Assembly (NCBI RefSeq): GCF_001005085.2
Contig: NZ_LBMU02000077.1
Coordinates: forward strand, 1 to 64,000
Source of the DNA: Streptomyces humi
GTDB taxonomy: Bacteria > Actinomycetota > Actinomycetes > Streptomycetales > Streptomycetaceae
Direction of reading: 5' to 3'
DNA length: 64,000 bases
The notes under the pieces are model-generated. The model made no database searches and was not told the DNA's origin. It was given only the letters and a program-made list of their open reading frames with translations. This document shows positions 1 through 7,628 of this stretch, one piece after another. Position 1 is the first letter of the stretch; each line of letters starts with the position of its first letter. The position numbers were made by a program, and so were the translations under genes.

Positions 1-16
1 GCCGCCGTGCGCGGTG

Positions 17-1021
17 TCAGGCTCCGCGCACCTCTGCGATCGTCACCGGACGGTGCTCGTGCAGAGACAGGGTGCAGGCCTCGGCGATCCAGCCGGCCTC
101 CAGGGCGTCCTCGACCGTGCAGGGGGAGGGCCGGGTGCCGGCCACGACCTCGGTGAACGCGGTCAGCTCGGCGCGGTAGGCGGCCGTGAAGCGGTCCATG
201 AAGAAGTCGTGCGGAGTGCCCGCGGGGAAGGTCACACCGGGCTCGACCGAGCGCAGCGGGAGCTTGTCCTCCAGGCCCACGGCGATCGAGTCCTGGAAGC
301 CGTGCAGCTCCATCCGGACGTCGTAACCCCGGGCGTTGTGACGGGAGTTGGACACCACCGCGATGGTGCCGTCGTCCAGCGTGAGGATGGCGCCGGTGGT
401 GTCGGCGTCACCCGCCTCCTTGATGTAGTCGGCGCCCCGGTTGCCGCCGACCGCGTACACCTCGGTGACCTCACGGCCGGTCACCCAGCGGATGATGTCG
501 AAGTCGTGCACCGAACAGTCCCGGAAGATGCCACCGGACACGGCCACGTAGGCGGCCGGGGGCGGGGCCGGGTCCAGGGTGGTGGAGCGCACGGTGTGCA
601 GCTTGCCCAGCTCGCCGGCCTGGACGGCGGCACGGGCGGCCACGAACCCGGCGTCGAAGCGGCGGTTGTACCCGATCTGGATCGGCACGCCCTTGCCCTG
701 GACGGCCTTGAGGACCTCGACACCGTCGCTCATGTGCTTGGCGACGGGCTTCTCGCAGAAGACCGGGATGCCCGCCTCGACACCGGCCAGGATCAGGGCC
801 GGGTGGGCGTCGGTGGCGGCGGCCACCACGATGCCGTCCACGCCGGCCGCGAGCAGTGCCTCCGGCGAGTCCACGACCTCGGCCCCGAACTTCTCGGCGG
901 CGGCCTTGGCGGCGTCCGCGAACGGATCGGTGAACACGAGCGACTCGACGGCGTCGAGCCCGGCCAGGGTCTCGGCATGGAAAGCGCCGATGCGCCCGAG
1001 ACCAAGAATTCCAATACGCAT
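17..1021 (-). CDS. Gfo/Idh/MocA-family oxidoreductase, inositol 2-dehydrogenase-like
   Basis: A 334-residue NAD(P)-dependent sugar or polyol dehydrogenase. The N-terminus shows the Rossmann motif GILGLGRIGAFHAE, and the family EKP signature occurs in VFCEKPVAKH near residue 92. The C-terminal half is the GFO_IDH_MocA substrate domain, with D and H in FRDCSVHDFDIIRW where inositol dehydrogenases place catalytic residues. The length is normal for inositol 2-dehydrogenase (IolG). It is the last gene of a three-gene operon (PhyH-like, SDR, this gene) that faces a LacI-type regulator, so control by a sugar or polyol is likely. The exact substrate cannot be read from sequence; myo-inositol or a related cyclitol is an inference. 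Confidence 0.85.
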   Translation of the reverse strand: MRIGILGLGRIGAFHAETLAGLDAVESLVFTDPFADAAKAAAEKFGAEVVDSPEALLAAGVDGIVVAAATDAHPALILAGVEAGIPVFCEKPVAKHMSDGVEVLKAVQGKGVPIQIGYNRRFDAGFVAARAAVQAGELGKLHTVRSTTLDPAPPPAAYVAVSGGIFRDCSVHDFDIIRWVTGREVTEVYAVGGNRGADYIKEAGDADTTGAILTLDDGTIAVVSNSRHNARGYDVRMELHGFQDSIAVGLEDKLPLRSVEPGVTFPAGTPHDFFMDRFTAAYRAELTAFTEVVAGTRPSPCTVEDALEAGWIAEACTLSLHEHRPVTIAEVRGA

Positions 1022-1126
1022 GGGCGTTCTACTCCTTGATGTGTACGCGCCCCGACAGGGGGGCGAGGAACTGCGCGGTCGGCCACGGCACGGCGGCAGA
1101 CGACCGGCGGGACGGGCGGCAACCCC

Positions 1127-1903
1127 TCAGTCGAGACCGCCCAGGACGTTCTGGTCCCAGTCGATCACCGACCCGGTGACCACCCCCGACCGCTCCGACA
1201 GCAGGAACACCACGAAGTCGGCGATCTCGTCCGGCTGGCCCAGCTTGCCCATCGGGAGCCGGGCCGCCGCCTCCTCCAGCCAGTCGTCCCCCGCCCCGTG
1301 GAACTCCCGCTGGGTGGCGTCCTCGCCCTCCGTCGCGGTCCAGCCGATGTTCAGCCCGTTGATCCGCACCCGGTCCCAGCGGTGCGCGTGCGCCGCGTTG
1401 CGGGTCAGGCCGATCAGACCGGCCTTCGCGGCGACATACGGCGCGAGGAACGGCTGGCCGCCGTGCGCGGACGACGTGATGATGTTGACGACCGTGCCGG
1501 GCGCCTTGCGGCCGACCATGTCGGCCACCGCCGCCTGCATGGCGAAGAACGGCCCCTTGAGGTTGACCGCGACGTGCTGGTCGAACAGTTCCGGCGTGGT
1601 GTCCAGGAGGGTGCCCCGGGAGGTGAGCCCCGCCGCGTTGACCAGGCAGTCGATCCGGCCGTACGCGTCGACCACCTCGGCCACCGAGGACCTGGCCTGC
1701 TCGGCGTCGGCGAGGTCGGCCCGCACGTACCGGGCCTCGCCGCCCGCGGCGGTCAGCTCGGCCACCAGGGCTTCGCCGGGCTCCGGACGGCGGCCGGTCA
1801 CGGCGACCTTCGCGCCCGCCCGTACCGCCGCCCGCGCGACGGCCGCGCCGACTCCCTGGCTGCCGCCGTTGACGAGGACGACCTTGTCGTCGAGAAGTCC
1901 CAT
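1127..1903 (-). CDS. SDR-family oxidoreductase
   Basis: A 258-residue classical short-chain dehydrogenase. The cofactor motif appears as NGGSQGVGAAVARA near residue 12, the structural motif as NAAG near 88, and the active site as Ser (ITSSAHGG) followed by YVAAK. The start is the ATG at 1903, placed by a GAGAGGAC ribosome site and by alignment of the first beta strand (KVVLVNGG); the same frame remains open further upstream, but that part is a shadow of the neighbouring gene. It begins 13 bp after the stop of the PhyH-like gene and is followed 105 bp later by the Idh gene, so the three are probably co-transcribed. It is likely an NAD(P)-dependent alcohol or keto-sugar dehydrogenase of the same pathway; the substrate is unknown. 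Confidence 0.85.
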   Translation of the reverse strand: MGLLDDKVVLVNGGSQGVGAAVARAAVRAGAKVAVTGRRPEPGEALVAELTAAGGEARYVRADLADAEQARSSVAEVVDAYGRIDCLVNAAGLTSRGTLLDTTPELFDQHVAVNLKGPFFAMQAAVADMVGRKAPGTVVNIITSSAHGGQPFLAPYVAAKAGLIGLTRNAAHAHRWDRVRINGLNIGWTATEGEDATQREFHGAGDDWLEEAAARLPMGKLGQPDEIADFVVFLLSERSGVVTGSVIDWDQNVLGGLD

Positions 1904-1916
1904 GTCCGCTGTCCTC

Positions 1917-3083
1917 TCAGCTCTCACGCCGGGCCGCGGCGGCCCGCAGTTCGTCCCGCAGCACCCGCGGCACCCAGTCCTCGCGCAGCGCCCGCCGCAC
2001 CAGGTCCGCCTGTGAGGGCGGGGCCATCCCGTCGACCGGCGGGTCGCTGTCGAGGTTGGTCGGGAACGGGTAGCCCTCGGCGCTCGCGGCGACGACGTTC
2101 TCCAGCCATGCCTCGCCCGCGCCCTCCGAGCGGCGCCGGCGCAGCACCGGGTAGACCGCGTTGGCCACCGCCTCCCGGTCCACGGTCTCCATGGCCCGGC
2201 CGAAGGCCGAGGACACCTGGAGCAGGTTGGCCGTCCGGCGCACGTCGAGGGTCCGGTTGGTGCCGGCCGCGTGGAACACCGCCGGGTTGAAGAACGCCGC
2301 GTCCCCCTTGGCGAGGGGCAGCTGCACGTGCCGGGCCTTGAAGTAGGCCAGGAACTCGGGCCGCCGCCAGGCCAGATAGCCCGGCTCGTAGGTCTGGGAG
2401 TAAGGCAGGTACAGCGTCGGCCCCGACTCCACCGGCATGTCGCAGTGCGCGACCGCGCCCTGGAGGGTGAGCACGGGGGAGAGGCGGTGCACGTGCGCCG
2501 GATAGGCCGCGGCCTGCTCGTCGGAGAGGAACCCGAGGTGGTAGTCGCGGTGCGCGGTCTGCGCCGCGCCACCGGGGTTGACCACGTTGACCTGCGAGGT
2601 GATCTGGTAGCCGGGGCCGAGCCAGGCCCGGGAGACCAGGGCCACGATGTCGTTGGCGTAGTAGTCGGCGAACACCTCCGGGTCGTACAGCGCCGCCTTC
2701 TCCAGGGCGTTCCACACCCGTTCGTTGGCACCCGGTTTCGCGAAGTGGTCGCCGGCGCCCGCGCCCGACTCGTTCTGCTCGGAGATCAGCGCCTCGAACA
2801 CCGCCGTGGCCCGGTCGACCACCAGCGGGTCGGGGAACGCGCCCTTGAAGACGACCACACCGGGGCCGTCCGTCAGGGCGCGGACCAGTTCGGCCTGCAC
2901 CTCGCGGGGTGACCGCGCGCCGCGCAGCCGCTCGCTGTCGTAGACGAGGACGTTCTCCACCACGGCCGACGCGTGCGGGTAGCCGGCCGGGTCGGTGGTC
3001 CGCTCGACCAGCTCGCGGAAGGTGTCGAGGTCGCAGTCCTGCGACGACAGCCAGGAGCGGCCCGGTTCGGCTGCGAGGGACAT
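1917..3083 (-). CDS. Phytanoyl-CoA dioxygenase (PhyH) family protein
   Basis: A 388-residue member of the Fe(II)/2-oxoglutarate dioxygenase superfamily. The iron-binding HxD appears in TAHRDYHLGF and the distal His probably in AVFHAAGTN. The downstream region (TNRTLDVRRTANLLQ) supplies Arg residues suited to 2-oxoglutarate binding. The ATG at 3083 (MSLAAEPG) is preferred to the upstream 3140 start because it follows an AGCAGGAC ribosome site and because the extra 19 residues look like untranslated leader. It is the first gene of the operon divergent from the LacI-type gene. Grouping with a sugar dehydrogenase and an SDR suggests oxidative breakdown of a hydroxylated small molecule, but the substrate is not identifiable here. 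Confidence 0.75.
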   Translation of the reverse strand: MSLAAEPGRSWLSSQDCDLDTFRELVERTTDPAGYPHASAVVENVLVYDSERLRGARSPREVQAELVRALTDGPGVVVFKGAFPDPLVVDRATAVFEALISEQNESGAGAGDHFAKPGANERVWNALEKAALYDPEVFADYYANDIVALVSRAWLGPGYQITSQVNVVNPGGAAQTAHRDYHLGFLSDEQAAAYPAHVHRLSPVLTLQGAVAHCDMPVESGPTLYLPYSQTYEPGYLAWRRPEFLAYFKARHVQLPLAKGDAAFFNPAVFHAAGTNRTLDVRRTANLLQVSSAFGRAMETVDREAVANAVYPVLRRRRSEGAGEAWLENVVAASAEGYPFPTNLDSDPPVDGMAPPSQADLVRRALREDWVPRVLRDELRAAAARRES

Positions 3084-3160
3084 CGGCGTCCTGCTTTCGG
3101 TCACGGTCACGGCCACGGCCCGAGCCGGGGGTACGGCCACGGGAGCGGCGGGGCTCTGTC

Positions 3161-3190
3161 ATTGTTGTCATTACAAACCCGTCGAACAAT
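3161..3190. promoter_or_regulatory. Candidate LacI-family operator in the divergent promoter region
   Basis: The gap between the PhyH-like gene and the LacI-type gene contains an inverted repeat, ATTGTT at 3161-3166 and AACAAT at 3185-3190, with a tighter internal dyad TTGTCATTACAA at 3165-3176. The stretch is AT-rich compared with its surroundings and lies where both divergent promoters should sit. LacI regulators usually bind such dyads near their own gene. The spacing of the outer arms (18 bp) is not typical, so the 12-bp inner dyad may be the real core. Confidence 0.4.
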
Positions 3191-3229
3191 CAGCAGCAGG
3201 CCATCAAAAACCCCTCAAGGAGTCAGGCC

Positions 3230-4261
3230 GTGGGCCATCCCTTCCCGATCCGTGAGATCGCACGTCAGGCCGGGCTCAGCGAGGCCACCGTGGACCGGGT
3301 GCTGAACGGCCGGGGCGGGGTGCGGGAGAGCACCGAGCGGGAGGTGCGGCAGGCGATCGCCGATCTGGACCGGCAGCGCACCCAGGTCCGGCTGGTCGGC
3401 CGTACCTTCATGGTCGACATCGTGATGCACGCGCCCGAGCGGTTCACCACGGCCGTGCGCTCCGCGCTGGAGGCGGAACTGCCGTCACTGCATCCCGCGG
3501 TGGTGCGCTCCCGGTTCCACTTCCGGGAGACCGGACCGGTCGGGGACCTGGTGCAGACGCTGGACCGGATCGCCAGACGCGGCTCCCAGGGGGTGATCCT
3601 CAAGGCGCCGGACGTCCCCGACGTGACCGCAGCCGTCGGACGGCTGCGGTCGGCGGGGATCCCGGTCGTCACCCTGGTCACCGACCTGCCCGCCAGCGGC
3701 CGGCTCGCCTACGTCGGCAGCGACAACCGCGCCGCGGGTGCCACCGCCGCCTACCTGATGGGCCAGTGGCTCGGCGACCGGCCCGGCAACGTCCTCACCA
3801 GCCTCAGCAGCGGTTTCTTCCGCAACGAGGAGGAGCGGGAGATGGGCTTCCGCAGCGTCATGCGGGCCACCCACCCCGAGCGCGCCCTGGTGGAGATCGC
3901 GGAGGGACAGGGGCTGGACGCCACCCAGTACGAGCTGGTCCGCGCCGCCCTGGAACGCGACCCGGAGATCCGCGCCGTCTACTCGATCGGCGGCGGCAAC
4001 ATCGCCACCCTGCGGGCCTTCGCCGAACTGGGGCGCGAATGCGCGGTGTTCGTCGCCCACGACCTCGACCACGACAACACCCGGCTGCTGCGCGAGCACC
4101 GGCTGTCCGCGGTCCTCCACCACGACCTGCGCCAGGACATGCGCGAGGCCTGTCACCTGGTGATGCGCGCCCAGGGCGCGCTGCCCCCGGCGGGCCCGAG
4201 CCTGCCGTCTGCGATCCAGGTGGTCACGCCGTACAACATGCCCGCCTCCACGGCCCGCTGA
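3230..4261 (+). CDS. LacI-family transcriptional regulator
   Basis: A 343-residue regulator. Residues 1-50 form the LacI helix-turn-helix (IREIARQAGLSEATVDRVLN), followed by a periplasmic-binding-protein-like sensor domain of the sugar type. The start is the GTG at 3230, seven bases after a perfect AAGGAG (3217-3222); earlier in-frame codons are not supported. It is transcribed away from the PhyH/SDR/Idh operon and probably represses it until a sugar or cyclitol binds. The sensor segment YSIGGGNIATLRAFAELG resembles the hinge region of such domains. The ligand is unknown. Confidence 0.88.
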   Translation: MGHPFPIREIARQAGLSEATVDRVLNGRGGVRESTEREVRQAIADLDRQRTQVRLVGRTFMVDIVMHAPERFTTAVRSALEAELPSLHPAVVRSRFHFRETGPVGDLVQTLDRIARRGSQGVILKAPDVPDVTAAVGRLRSAGIPVVTLVTDLPASGRLAYVGSDNRAAGATAAYLMGQWLGDRPGNVLTSLSSGFFRNEEEREMGFRSVMRATHPERALVEIAEGQGLDATQYELVRAALERDPEIRAVYSIGGGNIATLRAFAELGRECAVFVAHDLDHDNTRLLREHRLSAVLHHDLRQDMREACHLVMRAQGALPPAGPSLPSAIQVVTPYNMPASTAR

Positions 4262-4266
4262 GACGC

Positions 4267-4614
4267 TCAGAGGTTGATCGCGTAGGCCTTGCGCAGCGTC
4301 TCGTGCACCGTCCACGTCGTACGGTCGCCCGCGCGCAGCACGGCCATGTCCCCGGGGCCCACCCGGAAGGTCTCCCCGCCCTCGACCTCGATCGTCGCCG
4401 AGCCGCTGACCACCACGAACAGCTCGTCCGCCTCGGTGTCGGTGACCACCCCCGGGGTGATCTGCCAGATGCCGCGGACCTGCCTGCCGTCGGCCGACTC
4501 CCAGACCACCTTCCCGGACACCTCGGGCGTGCCGGACACGATCTGCGCCGGGTCGAGCGGGTCGGGTTCGAGGTCGGCGTCCGGGATGTGCAGGGCGAAG
4601 CTGTGGGTCGTCAT
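4267..4614 (-). CDS. Cupin-domain protein (Cupin_3 / DUF861 type)
   Basis: A 115-residue single-domain cupin. It shows a conserved strand pattern with GIWQITPGVV, then DELFVVVSGSATIEV and GGETFRVGPGDMAVLRAGDRTTWTV, like the DUF861/ureidoglycine aminohydrolase-type cupins. The usual metal-binding histidines are mostly absent, so a metal-dependent catalytic role is uncertain. It ends 5 bp from the LacI-type gene on the opposite strand and so is convergent with it. Its function is unknown; such proteins often act as small-molecule-binding or accessory proteins. Confidence 0.75.
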   Translation of the reverse strand: MTTHSFALHIPDADLEPDPLDPAQIVSGTPEVSGKVVWESADGRQVRGIWQITPGVVTDTEADELFVVVSGSATIEVEGGETFRVGPGDMAVLRAGDRTTWTVHETLRKAYAINL

Positions 4615-4720
4615 GTGCCGACCCTAGCGAGCCGGCCGGGCGCCCGGCCGTGGACAGGGTGTGGGACATCGGACCTGGTGGAAGGACACTTCGTCGGGCT
4701 GCGCCCGGACCGGCGGGGAC

Positions 4721-4786
4721 GATCCGTCCGCATGGCGAGGGTGATCCGTCCGCATGGCGCGGGTGATCCGTTCGTACGGCGGGGGC
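4721..4786. repeat. Three tandem copies of a 22-bp unit
   Basis: Three adjacent units beginning GATCCGTCCGCATGGCG (4721-4742, 4743-4764, 4765-4786) lie upstream of the membrane-protein gene. The first two differ at one position and the third is more diverged; a further GATCCGGCCGGGTGATCG occurs at 4829. The period of 22 bp corresponds to about two helical turns. Confidence 0.7.
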
Positions 4787-4854
4787 GGCGGTTCGGCCGG
4801 CGGGGCCTTCGTGCGGACTGGCGGGGGCGATCCGGCCGGGTGATCGTGGTGAAC

Positions 4855-5367
4855 ATGGCTGACCCGACGCCGGCCGCGGCCCGGCCGCGTGCGCACGACA
4901 CCCGCGAGGCCGTGCTGTTCGGCGGGGTCTACGGCGCCGTGCTGGCCTGCTCGATGGTCGCCGCGCTCACCCAGTACGGCCACACCTCCGCCGCCAGCCG
5001 CAGTTACGACGCCGTGTGGCTGCTGGTCACCGCCTGCGCCTCCGCGCTGGCCCACGGCTATGCCCACCACATCGCCGAACGCGTCCCGTACCGGCGCTGG
5101 GACCTGTTGCACAGTCTGGCGGAGGAGTGGCCGCTGGTCGTCGCAGTGCTGCCGACGGTCTTCCTGCTCGCGGGCGCCGGCTGGGGCTGGTGGCCGGCCA
5201 AGGGCGTCGAGTACCCGGCGTTCTACCTGAACATCGCGATCCTGTTCGGCCTCGGGCTCGTCACCGCCCGCTGGTCCCGGCGGAGTTGGTTCGCGGCCGT
5301 GTTCATCGGCATGGTCGACGCGTTGCTCGGGGTGATCGTGGTGGTCGCCAACGCGTTCATCAAGTAG
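4855..5367 (+). CDS. Small integral membrane protein, unknown function
   Basis: About 170 residues with roughly five hydrophobic segments: VYGAVLACSMVAAL, AVWLLVTACASALAHG, PLVVAVLPTVFLLAGAGWGW, LNIAILFGLGLVTA and VFIGMVDALLGVIVVVANAF. The motif AHGYAHHIAE follows the second segment and is its most distinctive polar element. No enzymatic or transport family is recognised; similar small proteins are common in Streptomyces. The start is uncertain: the ATG at 4855 is chosen, but a GTG at 4840 is possible and no good ribosome site is visible. A 22-bp tandem repeat lies upstream. Confidence 0.65.
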   Translation: MADPTPAAARPRAHDTREAVLFGGVYGAVLACSMVAALTQYGHTSAASRSYDAVWLLVTACASALAHGYAHHIAERVPYRRWDLLHSLAEEWPLVVAVLPTVFLLAGAGWGWWPAKGVEYPAFYLNIAILFGLGLVTARWSRRSWFAAVFIGMVDALLGVIVVVANAFIK

Positions 5368-5384
5368 ACCCGGGACCGGATCCG

Positions 5385-5410
5385 GTTCATTGAACGGTAA
5401 ACGGGTTTAC
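5385..5410. promoter_or_regulatory. Adjacent dyads upstream of the hydroxyquinol operon
   Basis: Two perfect inverted repeats lie side by side: GTTCATTGAAC (5385-5395) and GTAAACGGGTTTAC (5397-5410). They end 40 bp before the dioxygenase start. A -10-like TACGAT overlaps the second dyad, so a bound protein would probably block transcription. The cognate regulator is not obvious; the TetR gene nearby has its own distinct operators. Confidence 0.5.
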
Positions 5411-5450
5411 GATCACCGAAGGTCACTGTTCCTCCGGGCAAGGAGCCGGC

Positions 5451-6308
5451 ATGACAACCGAGGACGCGGTCACCGCGGAGGCCGTCGCGAGTTTGCGGGG
5501 CACCGCGGACCCCCGGCTGCGCGAGCTGCTCGGCGCGCTGATCCGCCATCTGCACGCCTTCGCGAGCGAGACCCGGCTGACCCGGCACGAGTGGGAGGCG
5601 GCGGTCGCGTTCCTCACGGCGACCGGTCAGACGTGCACGGACACCCGGCAGGAGTTCATCCTCCTCTCCGACGTGCTCGGCCTGTCCATGCTGGTCGAGA
5701 CGGTCAACGGGCACAGTGCCCCGGGCAGCACCGAGTCGACCGTGCTCGGGCCCTTCCACATGACCGAGTCCCCGGTCCGGGAACTCGGCGCCGACATCGA
5801 CCTCGTCGGCACCGGCGAGCCCTGTGTGGTCAGCGGTGTCGTCCGGGCCGCCGACGGCACCCCGTTGCCCGGCGCGGCCCTGGACGTGTGGCAGGCCGAC
5901 CCGCACGGCTTCTACGACGTGCAGCAGCCCGGTGTGCAGCCGGCCGGCAACGGCCGCGGCCTGTTCACAGCGGACGACGAGGGCCGCTTCTGGTTCCGCA
6001 CCTGTGTGCCCAGCGCCTACCCGATCCCCACCGACGGCCCGGTGGGCGCCCTCCTCAAGGCCACCGGGCGGCATCCGTACCGGCCCGCGCACATCCACTT
6101 CATCGTCTCCGCGGAGGGGCACGAACCGGTCACCACGCACATCTTCGTCGCCGGCGGCGAGTACCTGGACTCGGACGCGGTGTTCGCGGTGAAGGAGAGC
6201 CTGGTCAAGGACTTCACCCCGACCGACGACCCGGCCCTGGCGAAGGAGTTCGGGGTGGCGAACCCCTTCCGGCACGCCCGCTTCGACCTGGTACTGGAAC
6301 GCCCGTGA
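5451..6308 (+). CDS. Intradiol ring-cleavage dioxygenase, probable hydroxyquinol 1,2-dioxygenase
   Basis: A 285-residue enzyme of the catechol/hydroxyquinol 1,2-dioxygenase family, which opens a trihydroxybenzene ring between two hydroxyls to give maleylacetate. An N-terminal helical dimerisation domain (residues 1-100) precedes the beta-sandwich core. The Fe(III) ligands are visible as Tyr in GFYDVQ and in SAYPIPTDGPVG, and as two His in RPAHIHFIV. An AAGGAGCCGGC ribosome site sits just before the ATG. The next gene, a maleylacetate reductase, overlaps by 4 bp, which favours hydroxyquinol over catechol as substrate. Resorcinol-type degradation is the likely setting. It is cytoplasmic. Confidence 0.88.
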   Translation: MTTEDAVTAEAVASLRGTADPRLRELLGALIRHLHAFASETRLTRHEWEAAVAFLTATGQTCTDTRQEFILLSDVLGLSMLVETVNGHSAPGSTESTVLGPFHMTESPVRELGADIDLVGTGEPCVVSGVVRAADGTPLPGAALDVWQADPHGFYDVQQPGVQPAGNGRGLFTADDEGRFWFRTCVPSAYPIPTDGPVGALLKATGRHPYRPAHIHFIVSAEGHEPVTTHIFVAGGEYLDSDAVFAVKESLVKDFTPTDDPALAKEFGVANPFRHARFDLVLERP

Positions 6309-7540
6309 ACCCCTCCGGCCCCCCGGGCTCCTCCGGCTCCTCCGGCTCTTCCGGCTCCTCCGGCTCTTCCGGCTCCTCCGGCTCCTTCGGCTCTTCCGGC
6401 TCTTCCGGCTCTTCCGGTTCTTCCGGCTCCTCCGGCTCCTCCGGTTCTTCCGGCTCCTCCGGTTCCTTCGACTTCGTGTACGAGGCCCGGCCCGCCAGGG
6501 TCGTCTTCCGGCCCGGCGCCGCGCTCACCGCGACCGCCGAGGAGGCCCGGCACCTGGGCCTGCGGCGGCTGCTGGTGCTCAGCGGCGAGCGGGGCGCGGA
6601 CATCGCGCGGGCCGTCGCCGACTCGCTCGGACCGACGTGCGCGGGACTGCACACCGGGGCCCGGATGCACGTCCCCGCGGAGGTGGCCGACCAGGGCGTG
6701 GCGGCGGCCCGGGCCGCGGGCGCCGACGGCTGCGTGGCGGTCGGCGGCGGATCGGCCATCGGCCTCGGCAAGGCCATCGCCCTGCGTACCGGCCTGCCGC
6801 TGATCGCCGTGCCCTCCACCTACGCCGGCTCCGAGATGACCCCGGTGTGGGGCCTGACCGAGCACGGCGTCAAACGCACCGGCCGCGACCCCGTCGTCCT
6901 GCCGCGCAGTGTCGTGTACGACCCCGAGCTCACCCTCTCCCTGCCCGTCCCGCTCTCGGTGACCAGCGGGATCAACGCCCTCGCGCACGCGGTGGAGGCG
7001 CTGTACGCGCCGGACGGCTCGCCGCTGGTCGCGCTGATGGCCCAGGAGGGCGTACGGGCGATGGCGGACGCGCTGCCCGGCATCGCCGCCGCCCCCGACT
7101 CCGTACCGGCCCGCTCCCGCGCCCTGTACGGCGCCTGGCTCTGCGGGAGTTGCCTCGGGGCCACCACCATGGGCCTGCATCACAAGCTCTGCCATGTCCT
7201 CGGCGGCACGTTCGGGCTCCCGCACGCCGAGACCCACACGGTCGTGCTGCCGTACGTGCTCGCCTTCAACGCGCCGGCCGTGCCGGAGGCGGCGGCCGCG
7301 GTGGGGCGGGCGCTGGGTGCGGAAGACGCCCCGGCCGCCCTCCAGGAGCTGGCCGGTGGGCTCGGCGCGCCTCGGTCACTGGCCGGACTCGGCCTGAGGG
7401 AAGCAGACTTGACGGTCGCGGCCGAGCAGGTCGCGGGGCAGGCCTACGCGAACCCGAGGGCCGTCACGACCGATGACGCGTGGGGTGTGTTGCGGGCGGC
7501 TTACGAGGGCAGGCCCGTGCGGCGCGGTGGGATCGGGTGA
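6305..7540 (+). CDS. Maleylacetate reductase (Fe-ADH family) with N-terminal GSS repeat
   Basis: A 411-residue protein whose residues 56 to the end match maleylacetate reductase, the NAD(P)H enzyme that converts maleylacetate to 3-oxoadipate. Motifs include VGGGSAIGLGKAIAL (nucleotide binding), PSTYAGSEMTPVWG, and metal-site-like His residues in MGLHHKLCHVLGG and LPHAETHTVVLPY. The GTG start at 6305 overlaps the dioxygenase stop (GTGA), so translation is coupled. Residues 8-55 are an unusual tract of 16 Gly-Ser-Ser/Phe triplets absent from the normal family (about 350-360 residues). It probably acts as a flexible cytoplasmic extension, or else translation starts later, although no good internal start is evident before the enzyme domain. 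Confidence 0.85.
   Translation: MNPSGPPGSSGSSGSSGSSGSSGSSGSFGSSGSSGSSGSSGSSGSSGSSGSSGSFDFVYEARPARVVFRPGAALTATAEEARHLGLRRLLVLSGERGADIARAVADSLGPTCAGLHTGARMHVPAEVADQGVAAARAAGADGCVAVGGGSAIGLGKAIALRTGLPLIAVPSTYAGSEMTPVWGLTEHGVKRTGRDPVVLPRSVVYDPELTLSLPVPLSVTSGINALAHAVEALYAPDGSPLVALMAQEGVRAMADALPGIAAAPDSVPARSRALYGAWLCGSCLGATTMGLHHKLCHVLGGTFGLPHAETHTVVLPYVLAFNAPAVPEAAAAVGRALGAEDAPAALQELAGGLGAPRSLAGLGLREADLTVAAEQVAGQAYANPRAVTTDDAWGVLRAAYEGRPVRRGGIG
6326..6469 (+). repeat. In-frame 9-bp minisatellite encoding (Gly-Ser-Ser)16
   Basis: Sixteen contiguous 9-bp units of the type GGCTCCTCC/GGCTCTTCC, two of them ending in TTC (Phe), encode residues 8-55 of the maleylacetate reductase. The units vary at synonymous positions but keep the frame, so the tract is an expanded coding repeat rather than a non-coding satellite. 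Confidence 0.9.
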
Positions 7541-7611
7541 GCGGGGATCCGCGGATCGGCGGGGGCCGGCCGCGCCCACGCGGCGGAGCCGCACGCCGGC
7601 AGCGGCCCCTG

Positions 7612-7627
7612 CGCCCCTGACGGGGCG
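7612..7627 (-). terminator. Short GC hairpin after the TetR gene
   Basis: CGCCCC (7612-7617) and GGGGCG (7622-7627) form a 6-bp stem with a 4-nt loop immediately past the TetR stop and between two convergent genes. It is small, so its terminator role is tentative. Confidence 0.35.
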
Positions 7628-7628
7628 T

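Noticed and set aside
6214..6819. Minus-strand ORF with (Glu-Glu-Pro)n repeats
   Set aside because: It is the complement of the Gly-Ser-Ser satellite in the maleylacetate reductase gene and has no independent start or domain.
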